DNA from: CAYWGR01 sp964458015
GTDB lineage: Bacteria > Planctomycetota > Planctomycetia > Pirellulales > Thermoguttaceae
Direction: 5' to 3'
Assembly: GCA_964458015.1 (NCBI GenBank)
Contig: CAYWGR010000084.1
Location: 1-23,452 of the forward strand
Length of the DNA stretch: 23,452 bases
Shown here one piece after another: positions 23,100-23,452 of this stretch (position 1 is the first letter of the stretch; each line of letters starts with the position of its first letter). Position numbers and translations under genes: made by a program. The notes beneath the pieces are model-generated. The model did no database searches. It was not told the origin of the DNA and saw only the letters and a list, made by a program, of their open reading frames with translations.

Positions 23100-23452
23100 A
23101 AATCCCCAACTAGAAAGGACTTATCGACTTCCATCCCAAGCAAACTGCAACGGGAAGAGACGCCCCTTGGAAGACATCCCATCCTACTGCTCCCCGCTGT
23201 CTACAAATGGGGTGAATCACATAGTTTACCTAACAACCCCACAGTTGACAAGTCGATCCCGGAATACCTGGAAAAAGACAAAAATGCCGTATCAAAGAGG
23301 GGTTTTGTATCTCTAGAAGTCACGAAATCTACTTCTTTCTGGGGGGTGCCATTGGACGCCCCGCCATCATCTGAGAAATTCCACGCGAAAAGGGTTAGGG
23401 TGAGCGACTGTCTTAATTGTCAAGTAGAAAACACCGGATTCCATGCTTTTTT
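23100..23452. other. Non-coding region upstream of tRNA-Thr
   Basis: The 353 nt at the end of the window contain no convincing gene. On the minus strand TTGCAG, 17 nt, TCGATA lies near 23120-23150 and could be a poor promoter for the tRNA. A GGGGTG/CGCCCC hairpin lies near 23344-23363 with no T tract. Base composition is lower in GC than in the coding parts. Confidence 0.4.

Noticed and set aside
22993..23109. N-terminal extension of the TPR/alpha-CTD protein to an ATG at 23109
   Set aside because: The extra 39 codons are the tRNA-Thr gene read in frame; the start at 22992 has a proper ribosome site.
23344..23363. GGGGTG/CGCCCC hairpin as a terminator
   Set aside because: No T tract on either strand and no gene ending nearby.
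23400..23421. TTGACA on the minus strand near the window end as tRNA promoter
   Set aside because: The expected -10 position reads CCCTAA and the tRNA is about 300 nt away.

Overview
The window looks like a chromosomal segment of a planctomycete, probably of the Pirellulales type. This rests on gene content read directly from the sequence: a DUF1559 pseudopilin-like protein, a DUF1570 metallopeptidase-like protein, a sigma/FecR pair of the Rhodopirellula kind, a PEP-CTERM surface protein, hopanoid genes, a TPR protein carrying RNA polymerase alpha C-terminal domains, and scattered heptamer and palindromic repeats. The lineage call is inference; no 16S or other marker is present.

Layout. (1) 66-1469 (+): exported DUF1570 protein. 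(2) 1634-7654 (-): hopanoid block with a membrane glycosyltransferase, squalene-hopene cyclase, an AT-richer RDD membrane protein and the radical SAM enzyme HpnH; the last three look like one operon. (3) 7867-18319 (+): an ECF sigma factor overlapping a FecR-type transmembrane regulator, then a PEP-CTERM protein, a lipoprotein, a DUF1559 protein, a large GH99-like carbohydrate-active protein and a right-handed beta-helix protein. This reads as an ECF-controlled surface and polysaccharide locus. (4) 18398-20644 (-): a soluble four-PAS NarX/DegS-type histidine kinase. (5) 21082-21432 (+): a small secreted EF-hand protein. (6) 21670-23099 (-): tRNA-Thr(CGT) followed after 33 nt by the TPR plus double alpha-CTD protein.

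Most notable observations. The C-terminal extracytoplasmic domain of the FecR protein and the second half of the PEP-CTERM protein encoded next to it are recognisably the same domain, which suggests a sensor that mimics or binds its own surface target. The FecR gene contains heptamer arrays in frame. In two independent arrays, the one repeat unit lying in the stop-forming phase carries a C in place of T, so that TAG becomes CAG and TAA becomes CAA. A palindromic intergenic repeat is read in frame inside the glycosyltransferase. An apparently undescribed repeat of about 70 nt occurs twice, at 15939-16010 and 20738-20802. Two heptamer arrays also supply the stop codons of neighbouring genes.

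All family assignments come from motif recognition by eye; no database search was run.
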